Source of the DNA: Candidatus Sulfotelmatobacter sp.
GTDB lineage: Bacteria > Acidobacteriota > Terriglobia > Terriglobales > Acidobacteriaceae
DNA: 64,000 bases
Assembly: GCA_025462865.1 (NCBI GenBank)
Contig: JAOAPI010000032.1
Span: 1 to 64,000 of the forward strand
Direction: 5' to 3'
Shown here: piece by piece, positions 25,004-33,388 of the stretch
How positions within the stretch are numbered: the first letter of the stretch is position 1
Layout of the letters: every line of letters starts with the position of its first letter
Made by a program: the position numbers and the translations under genes
The notes under the pieces: generated by a model
The model's database searches: none
What the model saw: only the letters and a program-made list of their open reading frames with translations
Told to the model about the DNA's origin: nothing

Positions 25004-26638
25004 ATGAAAAACACCTATGCCGCGCGATTACAGGTTCTCGCCTTCGTCATCATCATCGTCACCGCGAGCGCGACGAATATCCGCGCCCAAACATATACCG
25101 ACCTGTACAACCTCGGAAGCAACTCCGGAGACCCTTTGGATCCTGCCTGGGTCGGCCTGTTCGCACAGGGCCGCGATGGCAACTTGTATAGCACTACAAC
25201 GGATGGAGGAGTGAATACCGTGGGTACGGTCTTTAGACTTTCCCCCTCCGGAACGATGACACCGTGGAGTTTTGATAGCACGGGCACCGACGCTTTTTAC
25301 CCTTACAGCGGCCTGACGCTTGGCACCGACGGCAACTTCTACGGCACGTCTTATGCGGGCGGTTCCGCAGGCGCTGGAACCGTCTTCAAAGTTACTCCCA
25401 GCGGAATAATCACGACGCTGCACAGCTTTAACGGGTGCTCCGAGGGCAGTAACGTTTACGCGCCCCCGATTGAAGGCCTCGACGGCAACTTCTACGGCGT
25501 GGCCAGTGATGGTGGCTGTGAAGTCTTTGGTACGGTGTACAAGATTACCCCTTCAGGTACTCTGACAGTCATTTACACGTTTCCTGGCACCAGTGGCCTT
25601 TCGTATCCCCAGGCCATAGCGTTAGGAACGGATGGCAACTTCTACGGTACAACTCTAGGCGCTACCGGCGGGTACGGCGGTGTGTTCAAGATCACGCCCC
25701 AGGGCAAACTCACGGTGCTCCACACTTTCACCGACTTTGGGCAAGGCCCTAAGGGAATGATGATTCAAGCTAATGACGGAAATTTTTATGGCACAACCTC
25801 GCATGGCGGAGTAAACGGTGTAGGCGCTATTTACAAGATGACCCCGGCGGGAACTCTCACCGTCATCTACAGTTTTGACACAGCCGGACTGGGGGACGAA
25901 CCATACGCCGGCCTGATACAGGCGACTGATGGCAAGTTTTATGGCGCGGCCTCAGGCTATCCGTTCGGCCACCTCTTCCAGATCACTTCCACCGGAACGT
26001 ACACCCACCTCGTTTCGTTTACCAACGTCGCTGGCCTCTTTCCCGGCAGTACTCCGCAAGTCGCCCTGTTCCAGAACACAAACGGCACGCTCTACGGTGA
26101 CACTTACGGAGGCGGCGCTGGCTTAGCGGGCGTGCTCTACAGCCTGGGCATGAACCTTGGCCCGTTCGTCCGTTTCGTGGGTCCGCTATTCGAGGGCAAA
26201 GTCGGGAAAAACATCGAAATCCTCGGCCAGGGATTCACCGGGACAAGCAAGGTGTCGTTCCATGGGGCCGCGGCAACCTTCAAGGTAGTTTCTGACACCT
26301 ACTTGACCGCGGTGGTTCCAGCCGCCGCCATCACCGGCTCCGTGATCGTAACCACGCCCGGAAGAACACTGACCAGCAACAAGATCTTCCGCGTCACGCC
26401 CGCGATCCTGAGTTTCAATCCGAGCAGTGGATCGGTGGGAACCCCAGTGACGATTACCGGCACCAGCTTCACCGGCGCAACCGTGGTCACGTTCGGGGGG
26501 GTGAAAGCGACCACGTTCTCGGTGGATTCCAATACTCAGATCACAGCCACGGTACCGGCTGGCGCGAAAACCGGGAAGATCCAAGTCACAACTCCAGGAG
26601 GGACTGCAATCAGCGCTACAACGTTCACCGTGTCCTAA
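25004..26638 (+). CDS. GloVer tandem-repeat protein with C-terminal IPT/TIG domains, exported
   Basis: 544 residues with a signal peptide (1-28, ending IRA|Q). About eight repeats of roughly 40 residues follow, each with GxDGNFYGT and a GTVFKxTPSG core. This is the choice-of-anchor GloVer repeat, a beta-propeller-like surface module seen mostly in Acidobacteria, Planctomycetes and Verrucomicrobia. The C-terminus holds two IPT/TIG immunoglobulin-like domains (from about residue 385; second one begins PAILSFNPSSGSVGTPVTITG). Probably cell-surface adhesion or carbohydrate binding. ATG 25004 has a good ribosome binding site; a terminator follows. Confidence 0.85.
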   Translation: MKNTYAARLQVLAFVIIIVTASATNIRAQTYTDLYNLGSNSGDPLDPAWVGLFAQGRDGNLYSTTTDGGVNTVGTVFRLSPSGTMTPWSFDSTGTDAFYPYSGLTLGTDGNFYGTSYAGGSAGAGTVFKVTPSGIITTLHSFNGCSEGSNVYAPPIEGLDGNFYGVASDGGCEVFGTVYKITPSGTLTVIYTFPGTSGLSYPQAIALGTDGNFYGTTLGATGGYGGVFKITPQGKLTVLHTFTDFGQGPKGMMIQANDGNFYGTTSHGGVNGVGAIYKMTPAGTLTVIYSFDTAGLGDEPYAGLIQATDGKFYGAASGYPFGHLFQITSTGTYTHLVSFTNVAGLFPGSTPQVALFQNTNGTLYGDTYGGGAGLAGVLYSLGMNLGPFVRFVGPLFEGKVGKNIEILGQGFTGTSKVSFHGAAATFKVVSDTYLTAVVPAAAITGSVIVTTPGRTLTSNKIFRVTPAILSFNPSSGSVGTPVTITGTSFTGATVVTFGGVKATTFSVDSNTQITATVPAGAKTGKIQVTTPGGTAISATTFTVS

Positions 26639-26721
26639 TTTGCCGCGGCCATTCCAGACGGGGAATATGGGACAGATGCGACATTCACCATTTTTCCCTA
26701 CGCGTCGCGAATGTGTGTAAG

Positions 26722-26750
26722 AACGGGCCGCCTCCAGGCGGCCCGTTTTG
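26722..26750 (+). terminator. Intrinsic terminator
   Basis: Stem aacgggccgcct/aggcggcccgtt (12 bp, 2-nt centre, so effectively a 10-bp stem with a small loop), followed by TTTTG. Lies 85 bp after the GloVer gene. Confidence 0.85.
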
Positions 26751-26845
26751 CTTGGGCCTGAAACCGGTCCGCCGCCCTTCGCACTGGGACGGCGCCCTTG
26801 CATCTCCCCGCTGCGCGTAACATCTAATAAGCTGAGATCAAAAAT

Positions 26846-27709
26846 ATGGGAAACACATTTAAAACCGCGTTTCTGCTGACCGCGCTGACGCTGCTGCTGA
26901 TGTTCATTGGCCGTTACTTCGGCGGGCAGAATGGGATGCTGCTCGCTCTGGTATTCGCCGCGGTGATGAACTTCGTCTCTTACTTTTACTCCGACAAGAT
27001 TGCCTTGGCCATGTACCGCGCGAAGCCGGTTTCGCGCGAGGAATTGCCGCGGGCTTATGCTGCAGTCGAGCGGTTGACCCAGAAGATCGGGTTGCCGATG
27101 CCGAAGATTTACGTGATCCCCACGGAGTCGCCGAATGCATTTGCTACGGGACGGAATCCCCAACACGCGTCGGTTGCAGTGACGCACGGGATTCTCGGAC
27201 TGCTGAACGATGAGGAACTCGAAGGTGTGCTGGCACACGAACTGGGACACGTGGGGAATCGCGACATCCTGATCAGTTCGGTGGCGGCGACCATTGCGGG
27301 CGCGATCACCATGCTTGCCAGTATGGGACGCTTTGCCATGATTTTTGGTGGCATGGGCGGGAGCGACCGCGAAGAACGCGGCGGTGGAGGCTTGGGCGCG
27401 ATATTGATGTTGATTCTGGCTCCGATTGCGGCCAGCCTGATTCAACTGGCTGTCTCGCGATCGCGCGAGTATCAGGCGGATGCGACAGGAGCTCACTATA
27501 CGGGGAATCCTTATGCGCTTGCGAGCGCGTTGCAGAAGCTGGACGCTTACTCGAAGCGGGTACCGATGGCGGCGTCACCTTCGACGGCACATTTGTTTAT
27601 CATCCAGCCGCTGCTCGGGATGAATTTTGGCAGCTTGTTTTCGACTCATCCGCCGATTGCCAAGAGAATTGAGCGGTTGACGGGCAGGCCGGCTGAGTTT
27701 ATGCAGTAG
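26846..27709 (+). CDS. htpX: HtpX membrane zinc protease (M48B)
   Basis: A 287-residue heat-shock membrane protease that degrades misfolded membrane proteins alongside FtsH. Two N-terminal TM helices (about 7-24 and 29-50) are followed by IYVIPTESPNAFATGRNP, the zinc motif HELGH at 131-135, a further TM pair and SREYQADATGA (third ligand E). The C-terminal FSTHPPIAKRIERL is the family signature. Normal length. Monocistronic, flanked by a terminator on the left and a repeat-rich gap on the right. Confidence 0.96.
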   Translation: MGNTFKTAFLLTALTLLLMFIGRYFGGQNGMLLALVFAAVMNFVSYFYSDKIALAMYRAKPVSREELPRAYAAVERLTQKIGLPMPKIYVIPTESPNAFATGRNPQHASVAVTHGILGLLNDEELEGVLAHELGHVGNRDILISSVAATIAGAITMLASMGRFAMIFGGMGGSDREERGGGGLGAILMLILAPIAASLIQLAVSRSREYQADATGAHYTGNPYALASALQKLDAYSKRVPMAASPSTAHLFIIQPLLGMNFGSLFSTHPPIAKRIERLTGRPAEFMQ

Positions 27710-27775
27710 AACCGCTTCTGGCTCGAACCATGCAAGAATATTTAATGCTTGCGTTCTGATTTTGTGATGGTGAAA

Positions 27776-27898
27776 CCAGGGTCCCTCGCTTCGCTGGGAT
27801 GACCGAACTGTCGGGATGAGCGAGTTTTAAGCCCTTCTGCAAAGGCGGACTGGAAATCTGCAAGCTAGAAGCCAGCAGCTAGGAGCTAGAAGCTGCGG
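27776..27898. repeat. Two classes of short intergenic repeat
   Basis: 27776-27803 (gtccctcgcttcgctgggat core) is a REP-like arm similar to 267-313. 27862-27898 consists of reiterated agctag(g/a)a units (for example ctagaagccagcagctagga). The second class recurs at 29658-29691 just before ychF. No coding potential. Confidence 0.55.
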
Positions 27899-27952
27899 TT
27901 CAGTGACATTGGTAACTCCGCCCTCTTTCGAGCCTGATAGTAGAATTCAGCA

Positions 27953-28912
27953 ATGTCTCCTGAGACTGCGATCGCCGTATCTCACAAAGCCGCCGACCTG
28001 GAAAAGGCTCTACGCCGTGTAATTCGGGGCAAGGACGAGGTTGTCCGGCTGGCATTAGTTAGCATTTTCGCGCGCGGACATTTACTCATTGAAGGCGTGC
28101 CGGGTGTTGGGAAAACCACTCTAGGACAAGCCCTCGCCCGCGCAATTGATTGCACGTTTCAGCGGGTACAGTTCACCAGCGACATGCTGCCTTCCGATGT
28201 GCTGGGGATCTCGGTGTATTCGGCGCTAGAGCAGGAGTTCGAGTTCAAGCGCGGGCCGGTATTTACCAATGTACTCTTGGCGGATGAAATCAATCGAACC
28301 ACTCCGAAAACACAGTCCGCGCTGCTGGAGGCGATGAACGAAGGCCAAGTCACGGTAGACGCGCATTCTTACGAACTGCCGCAGCCATTTCTGGTGATCG
28401 CGACGCAGAATCCGGTGGAGCATCATGGAACGTATCCCCTGCCTGAATCGCAGTTGGATCGTTTCCTGATGCGGGTGAGGATGGGCTATCCGGAGGCGGC
28501 GGCGGAGCGGGAAATTTTGCGGTCACAGGCCGGCGCTGCCCACCTGCAGGATATGCGTCCGGTGCTCACGGGCGCCGACGTGCTTGAGATGCAGGAAGCG
28601 GTAAAGCGCATTCGCGTGGACGAATCTTTGGTGACCTACGCTTTGGAAATTGTGAAGCGCACGCGCGAGTCGGAATATTTGTCACTCGGAGTTTCGCCGC
28701 GCGGAGCGCAGGCGCTTTATCGCGCCGCGCAGGCCATGGCCTTTCTCGATGGCCGCAGCTTTTGTACTCCCGAAGACTTCAAACCACTGGCTGTGCCGGT
28801 CTTCGCCCACCGCATCGTAGTTAATGGAGGCTATGCCTCGACGCTGAAGAAATCGGAGCAGGCCGACCAGGTGATGCGCGAGATTGTGGAGAATGTAGCT
28901 GTACCGGTGTGA
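27953..28912 (+). CDS. MoxR family AAA+ ATPase
   Basis: A 319-residue AAA+ chaperone-type ATPase. Walker A is GVPGVGKTTLGQALA, Walker B is LLADEINRTTPKTQSALLEAM, sensor 1 is in VIATQNPVEHHGTYPLPE, and the arginine-rich segment is SQLDRFLMRVRMGYP. MoxR proteins usually act with a DUF58 protein and VWA proteins encoded next door to mature metalloenzymes or envelope components. Here the next gene is a DUF4149 membrane protein, so the usual partners are absent locally. Confidence 0.94.
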   Translation: MSPETAIAVSHKAADLEKALRRVIRGKDEVVRLALVSIFARGHLLIEGVPGVGKTTLGQALARAIDCTFQRVQFTSDMLPSDVLGISVYSALEQEFEFKRGPVFTNVLLADEINRTTPKTQSALLEAMNEGQVTVDAHSYELPQPFLVIATQNPVEHHGTYPLPESQLDRFLMRVRMGYPEAAAEREILRSQAGAAHLQDMRPVLTGADVLEMQEAVKRIRVDESLVTYALEIVKRTRESEYLSLGVSPRGAQALYRAAQAMAFLDGRSFCTPEDFKPLAVPVFAHRIVVNGGYASTLKKSEQADQVMREIVENVAVPV

Positions 28913-28982
28913 AAACAGTTCTCAGTCGCCGCTTGTTGATTCTCGGTTCTCGGTTTTCAGCGTGAGGATATAATTCTCCGCT

Positions 28983-29465
28983 ATGTCCTTCCTGCGTTTT
29001 CTCATGCTGCTGTCGCTTGTCTGCTGGATTGGCGGCCTCATCTTCTTTGCTTTCGTACTCGCGCCTACCGCGTTTTCTGTTCTGCCCACGACTCACCTTG
29101 CCGGCAATGTTGTTGGGCGCGCTTTGAGCAAGCTGCACTGGATCGCGATTGTTTCCGGAATTATCTTTCTGATCAGTTCCATGTCTTACAGCCGCCTGAC
29201 CAATGGAACAGCGCACGTGTTCGCCGCTCGGCATGTGCTCTTGTGCCTGATGCTGGCGCTCACGTTGATCTCGCAATTCGGCATCATTCCACGCATGGAC
29301 ACTTTGCGGGCCTCGCTAGGCGAAGTGAGGGCAGTGCCGCTCGATAATCCTGAGCGAATGCAGTTTGATGCGCTGCATGTGTGGTCGACTCGGGTGGAAG
29401 GGACCATTCTGCTGCTGGGATTGATAGTGGTTTATCTCACGGCGCAGCAGCTTGCATTGCGTTAG
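28983..29465 (+). CDS. DUF4149 membrane protein
   Basis: 160 residues with four TM helices. The family marks are the N-terminal LSLVCWIGGLIFFAFVLAPTAF (Trp-Ile-Gly-Gly and an APTAF segment) and the C-terminal RFDALHVWSTR-like FDALHVWSTRVEG. Function unknown for DUF4149. It lies 70 bp after moxR on the same strand and may share its transcript. Confidence 0.85.
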   Translation: MSFLRFLMLLSLVCWIGGLIFFAFVLAPTAFSVLPTTHLAGNVVGRALSKLHWIAIVSGIIFLISSMSYSRLTNGTAHVFAARHVLLCLMLALTLISQFGIIPRMDTLRASLGEVRAVPLDNPERMQFDALHVWSTRVEGTILLLGLIVVYLTAQQLALR

Positions 29466-29487
29466 AACGCGCGAGTTTCGGGTCGGT

Positions 29488-29691
29488 GCGCCGGGCTTCA
29501 CCCGGGCTTGGACACCCGAGGCTGCTGTCCTATGCCAGCAGATTGTTTGTCCGCATCATGGGCAATATTGCTTTCTTCGTTTATCCTGAAATGTTGTCGA
29601 ACGCTTGCTGAAGGGCATAGTGCGTCTCCACCCTAAATGCGCACCCGCATCCGCTGCGCTAAGAGCTAGGAGCTAGAAGCTAGAAGCTTTC
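29488..29691. repeat. Repeat-rich gap before ychF
   Basis: 29488-29530 includes gccgggcttcacccgggc, a short hairpin, and the 13-mer cgaggctgctgtc that reappears in the 52021-52091 repeat. 29658-29691 is a run of agctag(g/a)a units that ends immediately before the ychF start at 29694, so it occupies the ribosome-binding region. Confidence 0.5.
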
Positions 29692-29693
29692 TT

Positions 29694-30779
29694 ATGAAAA
29701 CTGGCATTATTGGCCTGCCTCAGGTGGGCAAGACATCCTTGTTTCGTATTCTCACCAAGGCGCATCTTTCGGACCAGGCGCGGGCGAACCCGCGTGAGGC
29801 GCACATTGGCGTGGCCAAAGTGCCCGACGCCCGGCTCGACCGTTTGGCTGCGCTCTACGACCCAAAGAAGCTTACGCATACGTCGGTGGAGTACGTTGAC
29901 GTCGGCGCGATTGGACAAGAGGCGTTGAAGGACAGCGCTTATGCCGCGCATTTGCGCAACGTAGATGCGCTTGCTCATGTCGTGCGGGTGTTTGACGATC
30001 CGTCGGTTCCCCACACCGGAGAGATCGATCCGTTGCGCGACATCAAGAACGTGGAATTCGATTTGCTGGTCAGCGATCTGGGCCAGATCGAGAAGCGGCT
30101 GGAGCGCCTGGAAAAAGATCTTAAAAAGATGAAGACACCCGAACTCGAGAAAGAATTCGAACTGCTCAAGCGGGCTAAGGTGCAGGTGGAGTCGGACAAG
30201 CCTTTGCGCGAAATGGAGATGACCGCGGAGGATAAGAAACGGATCAAGGGTTTCATGTTCCTGAGCGAGAAGCCGATTTTCTACGTACTGAACATCGGTG
30301 AGTCGACTGAGTTGGGAAAGGAACTGGAAGAGGCAGTGGGCAAGTACAAGCTCACGGAAATTGCGGCGCGGCCAAATGCCGCGGCCACCGCCATTTGTGG
30401 CAAAGTTGAAGCTGAACTCGCTGAGATGAGCGATGCTGATGCCGCCGAATTTCTTTCCAGCTATGGACTCACCGAGAGCGGGCTGGTGCGGCTGATTCGC
30501 ACGACCTACAAACTACTGGGCCTGATATCATTTTTCACCGCAGGCGAAGATGAGTGCCGCGCCTGGCAGGTCCCTGCAAATTCCCGGGCGCAGGAAGCGG
30601 CGGGCGCGATCCATTCAGATCTGGAAAAACATTTCATCCGCGCTGAGACAATTCGCTGGGATCAGCTGCTCGAGGCAGGATCAGAAGCGAACGCCCGCGC
30701 GAAGGGAACTCTCCGTTTGGAAGGCAAAGATTACATTGTGCAGGATGGGGACGTGATGCATATCCGGCATTCGGGGTGA
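29694..30779 (+). CDS. ychF: YchF/OLA1 family P-loop ATPase/GTPase
   Basis: 361 residues, the family length. The P-loop is unusual in having GLPQVGKTSLF (residues 6-16; most homologues read GLPNVGKST). Then come a coiled-coil insert (about 130-170, LEKEFELLKRAKVQVES), a modified specificity loop, and a C-terminal TGS domain from about 275 (LISFFTAGEDECRAW...EKHFIRAETI). YchF is an Obg-family ribosome-associated, redox-linked NTPase that prefers ATP. The ribosome binding site is replaced by a repetitive agctagaag tract. Confidence 0.94.
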   Translation: MKTGIIGLPQVGKTSLFRILTKAHLSDQARANPREAHIGVAKVPDARLDRLAALYDPKKLTHTSVEYVDVGAIGQEALKDSAYAAHLRNVDALAHVVRVFDDPSVPHTGEIDPLRDIKNVEFDLLVSDLGQIEKRLERLEKDLKKMKTPELEKEFELLKRAKVQVESDKPLREMEMTAEDKKRIKGFMFLSEKPIFYVLNIGESTELGKELEEAVGKYKLTEIAARPNAAATAICGKVEAELAEMSDADAAEFLSSYGLTESGLVRLIRTTYKLLGLISFFTAGEDECRAWQVPANSRAQEAAGAIHSDLEKHFIRAETIRWDQLLEAGSEANARAKGTLRLEGKDYIVQDGDVMHIRHSG

Positions 30780-30816
30780 GCAGTTTGCAGAACTGATATC
30801 ATCCTCGCCACTGCAC

Positions 30817-31548
30817 ATGAGCGCCATTCTCATCAGCATCCTTCTGGGGCTAACCGCTGCTGCGGCTAACGTGTTCGGCGGCGCAATCATTGTGCAACGC
30901 CATTGGGAGCGACGGTATCTTCGCTACTTTGTCGCGTTGGGCGCGGGATTCATGCTGGCGACCGCCCTGGTTGAGATGGTGCCGGAGAGCCTGGAGTTGC
31001 GGGGCAGGAGCGCGGCGTTTCTCATCTTACTTGGTTATCTGATCATTCACTTTTTTGAGCACACGGTTACTCCCCATTTTCACTTCGGTGAAGAGACTCA
31101 TGAGGATGAATTCATTCATTCCCATAAGGGATATTCCGTACTGCTAGGCTTGATCATTCACACTTTTTTTGATGGCATTGCGATCGCGTCGGGATTTTTA
31201 GTGTCGAATGCGCTGGGATGGATCATCTTCTTTGCTATCTTCCTCCATAAGATTCCGGAAGGCTTCACGGTTAGTTCTGTGATGCTGGCCAGTGGACGCA
31301 GTCGTGGGATCGCCTGGGGCGCGTCGATCATTTTGGGAGGAGCGACGCTGGCGGGAGTATTGACGATGGCGCTATTTCGGCATCACGTCAGCGCGGGATT
31401 GCCGCTGGCAGCCGGAGTAACCATTTATGTGGCTGCTTCGGATCTAGTTCCAGAGGTAAATAAAGAGCCAGCGATGAAGATGGCGTTGTTGGTGTTCGTG
31501 GGCGCCGGAGTTTTCTTTTTGCTGGAAATCTTGTTTCACGTGCACTGA
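30817..31548 (+). CDS. ZIP family divalent metal transporter
   Basis: 243 residues with about eight TM helices. The family metal-binding segments are GLIIHTFFDGIAIASGF (TM4) and FLHKIPEGFTVSSVML (TM5, HKIPEG). A His-rich cytoplasmic loop FGEETHEDEFIHSHKG precedes TM4. It would import zinc or a similar cation. It starts 37 bp after ychF, so the two may be co-transcribed. Confidence 0.92.
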   Translation: MSAILISILLGLTAAAANVFGGAIIVQRHWERRYLRYFVALGAGFMLATALVEMVPESLELRGRSAAFLILLGYLIIHFFEHTVTPHFHFGEETHEDEFIHSHKGYSVLLGLIIHTFFDGIAIASGFLVSNALGWIIFFAIFLHKIPEGFTVSSVMLASGRSRGIAWGASIILGGATLAGVLTMALFRHHVSAGLPLAAGVTIYVAASDLVPEVNKEPAMKMALLVFVGAGVFFLLEILFHVH

Positions 31549-31750
31549 GGTGCGCGAATGGTGAGCTTACATCCTACAAAGATAGGAGAACACGTCAAAT
31601 CACTCCGAAATCTGCTGGATGCCGTCCCTTGCGGGACTCAGTTCCAACTAACTTCAAGCGAAGACAGCGGAACAACTGGGAACCGCGCCTTTCAATCCTA
31701 ATACTCCAAAACTGTTTACAAGGTTACTGTCTACACGCAGGACGCCAACT

Positions 31751-33175
31751 CTAATTCACCGTGATGCTGACTGGTTGCGACGGGATTCCGTTAGCGACCA
31801 CGACCAGCGAACTCGCTCCGGTCTCCATTCCCGCTTGAACATCAAAGCTGGTGAAAACACTCTTAGTACCTGTAGCGACGGCCATCGTGCTGTGGTTGTG
31901 CGTTCTCGCATAAAAAACGTGGCCAGTGCTGTTATTGGTGATCCGCACCAGAGGATAGTTGGTTGCAGTCTCATACTCATCGCCGAACGCGGCAGCTTGC
32001 GACAGGCCGTTGAACTGAGTTCCGTAGATCTTGTAAGTCGATCCTCGCACCACAGTGGTGGGTGCCGAGCGGATCGTCGGAGCCCACGCAGGAGAATACG
32101 TACCAGCGGGAATGTAAACTTCGGTTCCTCCGACCAGCACCTGCCCATTGGGCAGCATCATCAAGCAACCTGGGGTTGCCGGAACAGGAGCGAGTTTGGT
32201 GCCGTCGAACTCATAGGAAGCAACTCCGCCTTCGACCAGCACATTGCCACTGGGCAAGAGCACGGCGAAGGAATCGCCGGCATTGTCACCGTTGGGGAAA
32301 TCGGGGCCAACGGACCACCCTATCGCCGGAGAGAAGACCGCGGTGTGGCCGGCACCGCTTCCGTTGCTGGTATAAGAGCCCGTCACGAAAACTGTGCCGT
32401 CAGGCCGCAAAATTGCCGGACCGATTTCTCCCGGCGGGTAGTAACAAAGCGTTCCATTAGGTCCGTAGGGGATACATCCGAACGGCGAGGGCGAGTGCAG
32501 ATCGACGATGGTGCTGCCTGCCGACGTCCATGCACCAGCCGAAAGCGAGTAAATTTCGGAGTTCGGAGCATGCTTCACGTCGGAGGTGAGGATGCTGCCA
32601 TTGGGCAAGAGAGTCCAGCCTTCTTCAGCATCGAAGTCACTCTTGCCGGCGGAACGCACAGGCTGCCACGTAAGAGTGACGGGATCAAGCGCGGCCATTT
32701 GTTTGGTCAATTTGTTGCCGACCAGAAACTTACCGTTAGGAAGAACCAGCGCTGGCGAGTCTCCGATATAGCTCCAATTGGCAGGGGGCGCCACTGAAGT
32801 CCATTTATTAACCGCAGGATCGTAAATCGCGCCGAGGTTAGTGAGGGTAAAGTTTCCGTTGTTGTATTCGCCGCCTACGATCACGAGACGTCCGTCGGCC
32901 AGGACCGCGGAGGCGAAGGCGTCAGGCACATATCCCGCGGGCAAGGTGGCGAGCTTTGTCCACGTACCGTTGACGTAGCTTCCCGTGTTATCGGGAGTGA
33001 GCTTCCACCAGTCAGAATCGCCGAAGCCCTGAGCCATCACTGTACCGTCCGTCAACTGAAACGTCAGGATGGCGCCATCTGGCGGCTGATGGTTGAGACG
33101 CTGTAATGTCTGCGCCAGCGACATGTTGCAGATGGCAAACCACAAGACCGCCGCTATCAGAAATTTGTTTCGCAA
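31751..33175 (-). CDS. Kelch-type beta-propeller protein with C-terminal Ig-like domain, exported
   Basis: 474 residues: signal peptide (1-21, ending SLA|Q), then six or so Kelch-like blades with GRLVIVGGEYNN, GKFLVGN, GTVFVTGSY, GNVLVEGGVA and GQVLVGG cores. A C-terminal domain (about 380-474) resembles the galactose-oxidase-like Ig fold that begins APTIRSAPTTVVRGSTYKIYG. The copper ligands of galactose oxidase are not evident, so I do not claim oxidase activity. Convergent with the ZIP gene. Confidence 0.82.
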   Translation of the reverse strand: MRNKFLIAAVLWFAICNMSLAQTLQRLNHQPPDGAILTFQLTDGTVMAQGFGDSDWWKLTPDNTGSYVNGTWTKLATLPAGYVPDAFASAVLADGRLVIVGGEYNNGNFTLTNLGAIYDPAVNKWTSVAPPANWSYIGDSPALVLPNGKFLVGNKLTKQMAALDPVTLTWQPVRSAGKSDFDAEEGWTLLPNGSILTSDVKHAPNSEIYSLSAGAWTSAGSTIVDLHSPSPFGCIPYGPNGTLCYYPPGEIGPAILRPDGTVFVTGSYTSNGSGAGHTAVFSPAIGWSVGPDFPNGDNAGDSFAVLLPSGNVLVEGGVASYEFDGTKLAPVPATPGCLMMLPNGQVLVGGTEVYIPAGTYSPAWAPTIRSAPTTVVRGSTYKIYGTQFNGLSQAAAFGDEYETATNYPLVRITNNSTGHVFYARTHNHSTMAVATGTKSVFTSFDVQAGMETGASSLVVVANGIPSQPVSITVN

Positions 33176-33388
33176 AAAGACACCCCCGAGTCGAATGGAT
33201 GAATAGGGCTGGTAGAGAGTTCAGCGACGCAGTCCGTCCGACAGAGTACTACACTTCCAGACGGTTAAGAGCATGGCGCCTGAGATTTGACGCAGCATTT
33301 ACAAAACTTTGGACGCACTGGAGACTTAATTCTCTGACGGCCGGAACCGAGGTGGAGAAAGACGCACGAATTCCATAGGGAACACGCT

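Noticed and set aside
26186-27496. 436-codon antisense frame across the GloVer gene end, terminator and htpX
   Set aside because: Crosses an intrinsic terminator and two clear plus-strand genes; composition is typical of an antisense artefact.
31775-32797. 340-codon plus-strand frame opposite the Kelch gene
   Set aside because: Antisense to conserved Kelch blades; no independent start signal or family.
31751-33175. Galactose-oxidase activity for the Kelch protein
   Set aside because: Only propeller and C-terminal Ig-like resemblance; copper ligands and the Cys-Tyr cofactor context are not evident.
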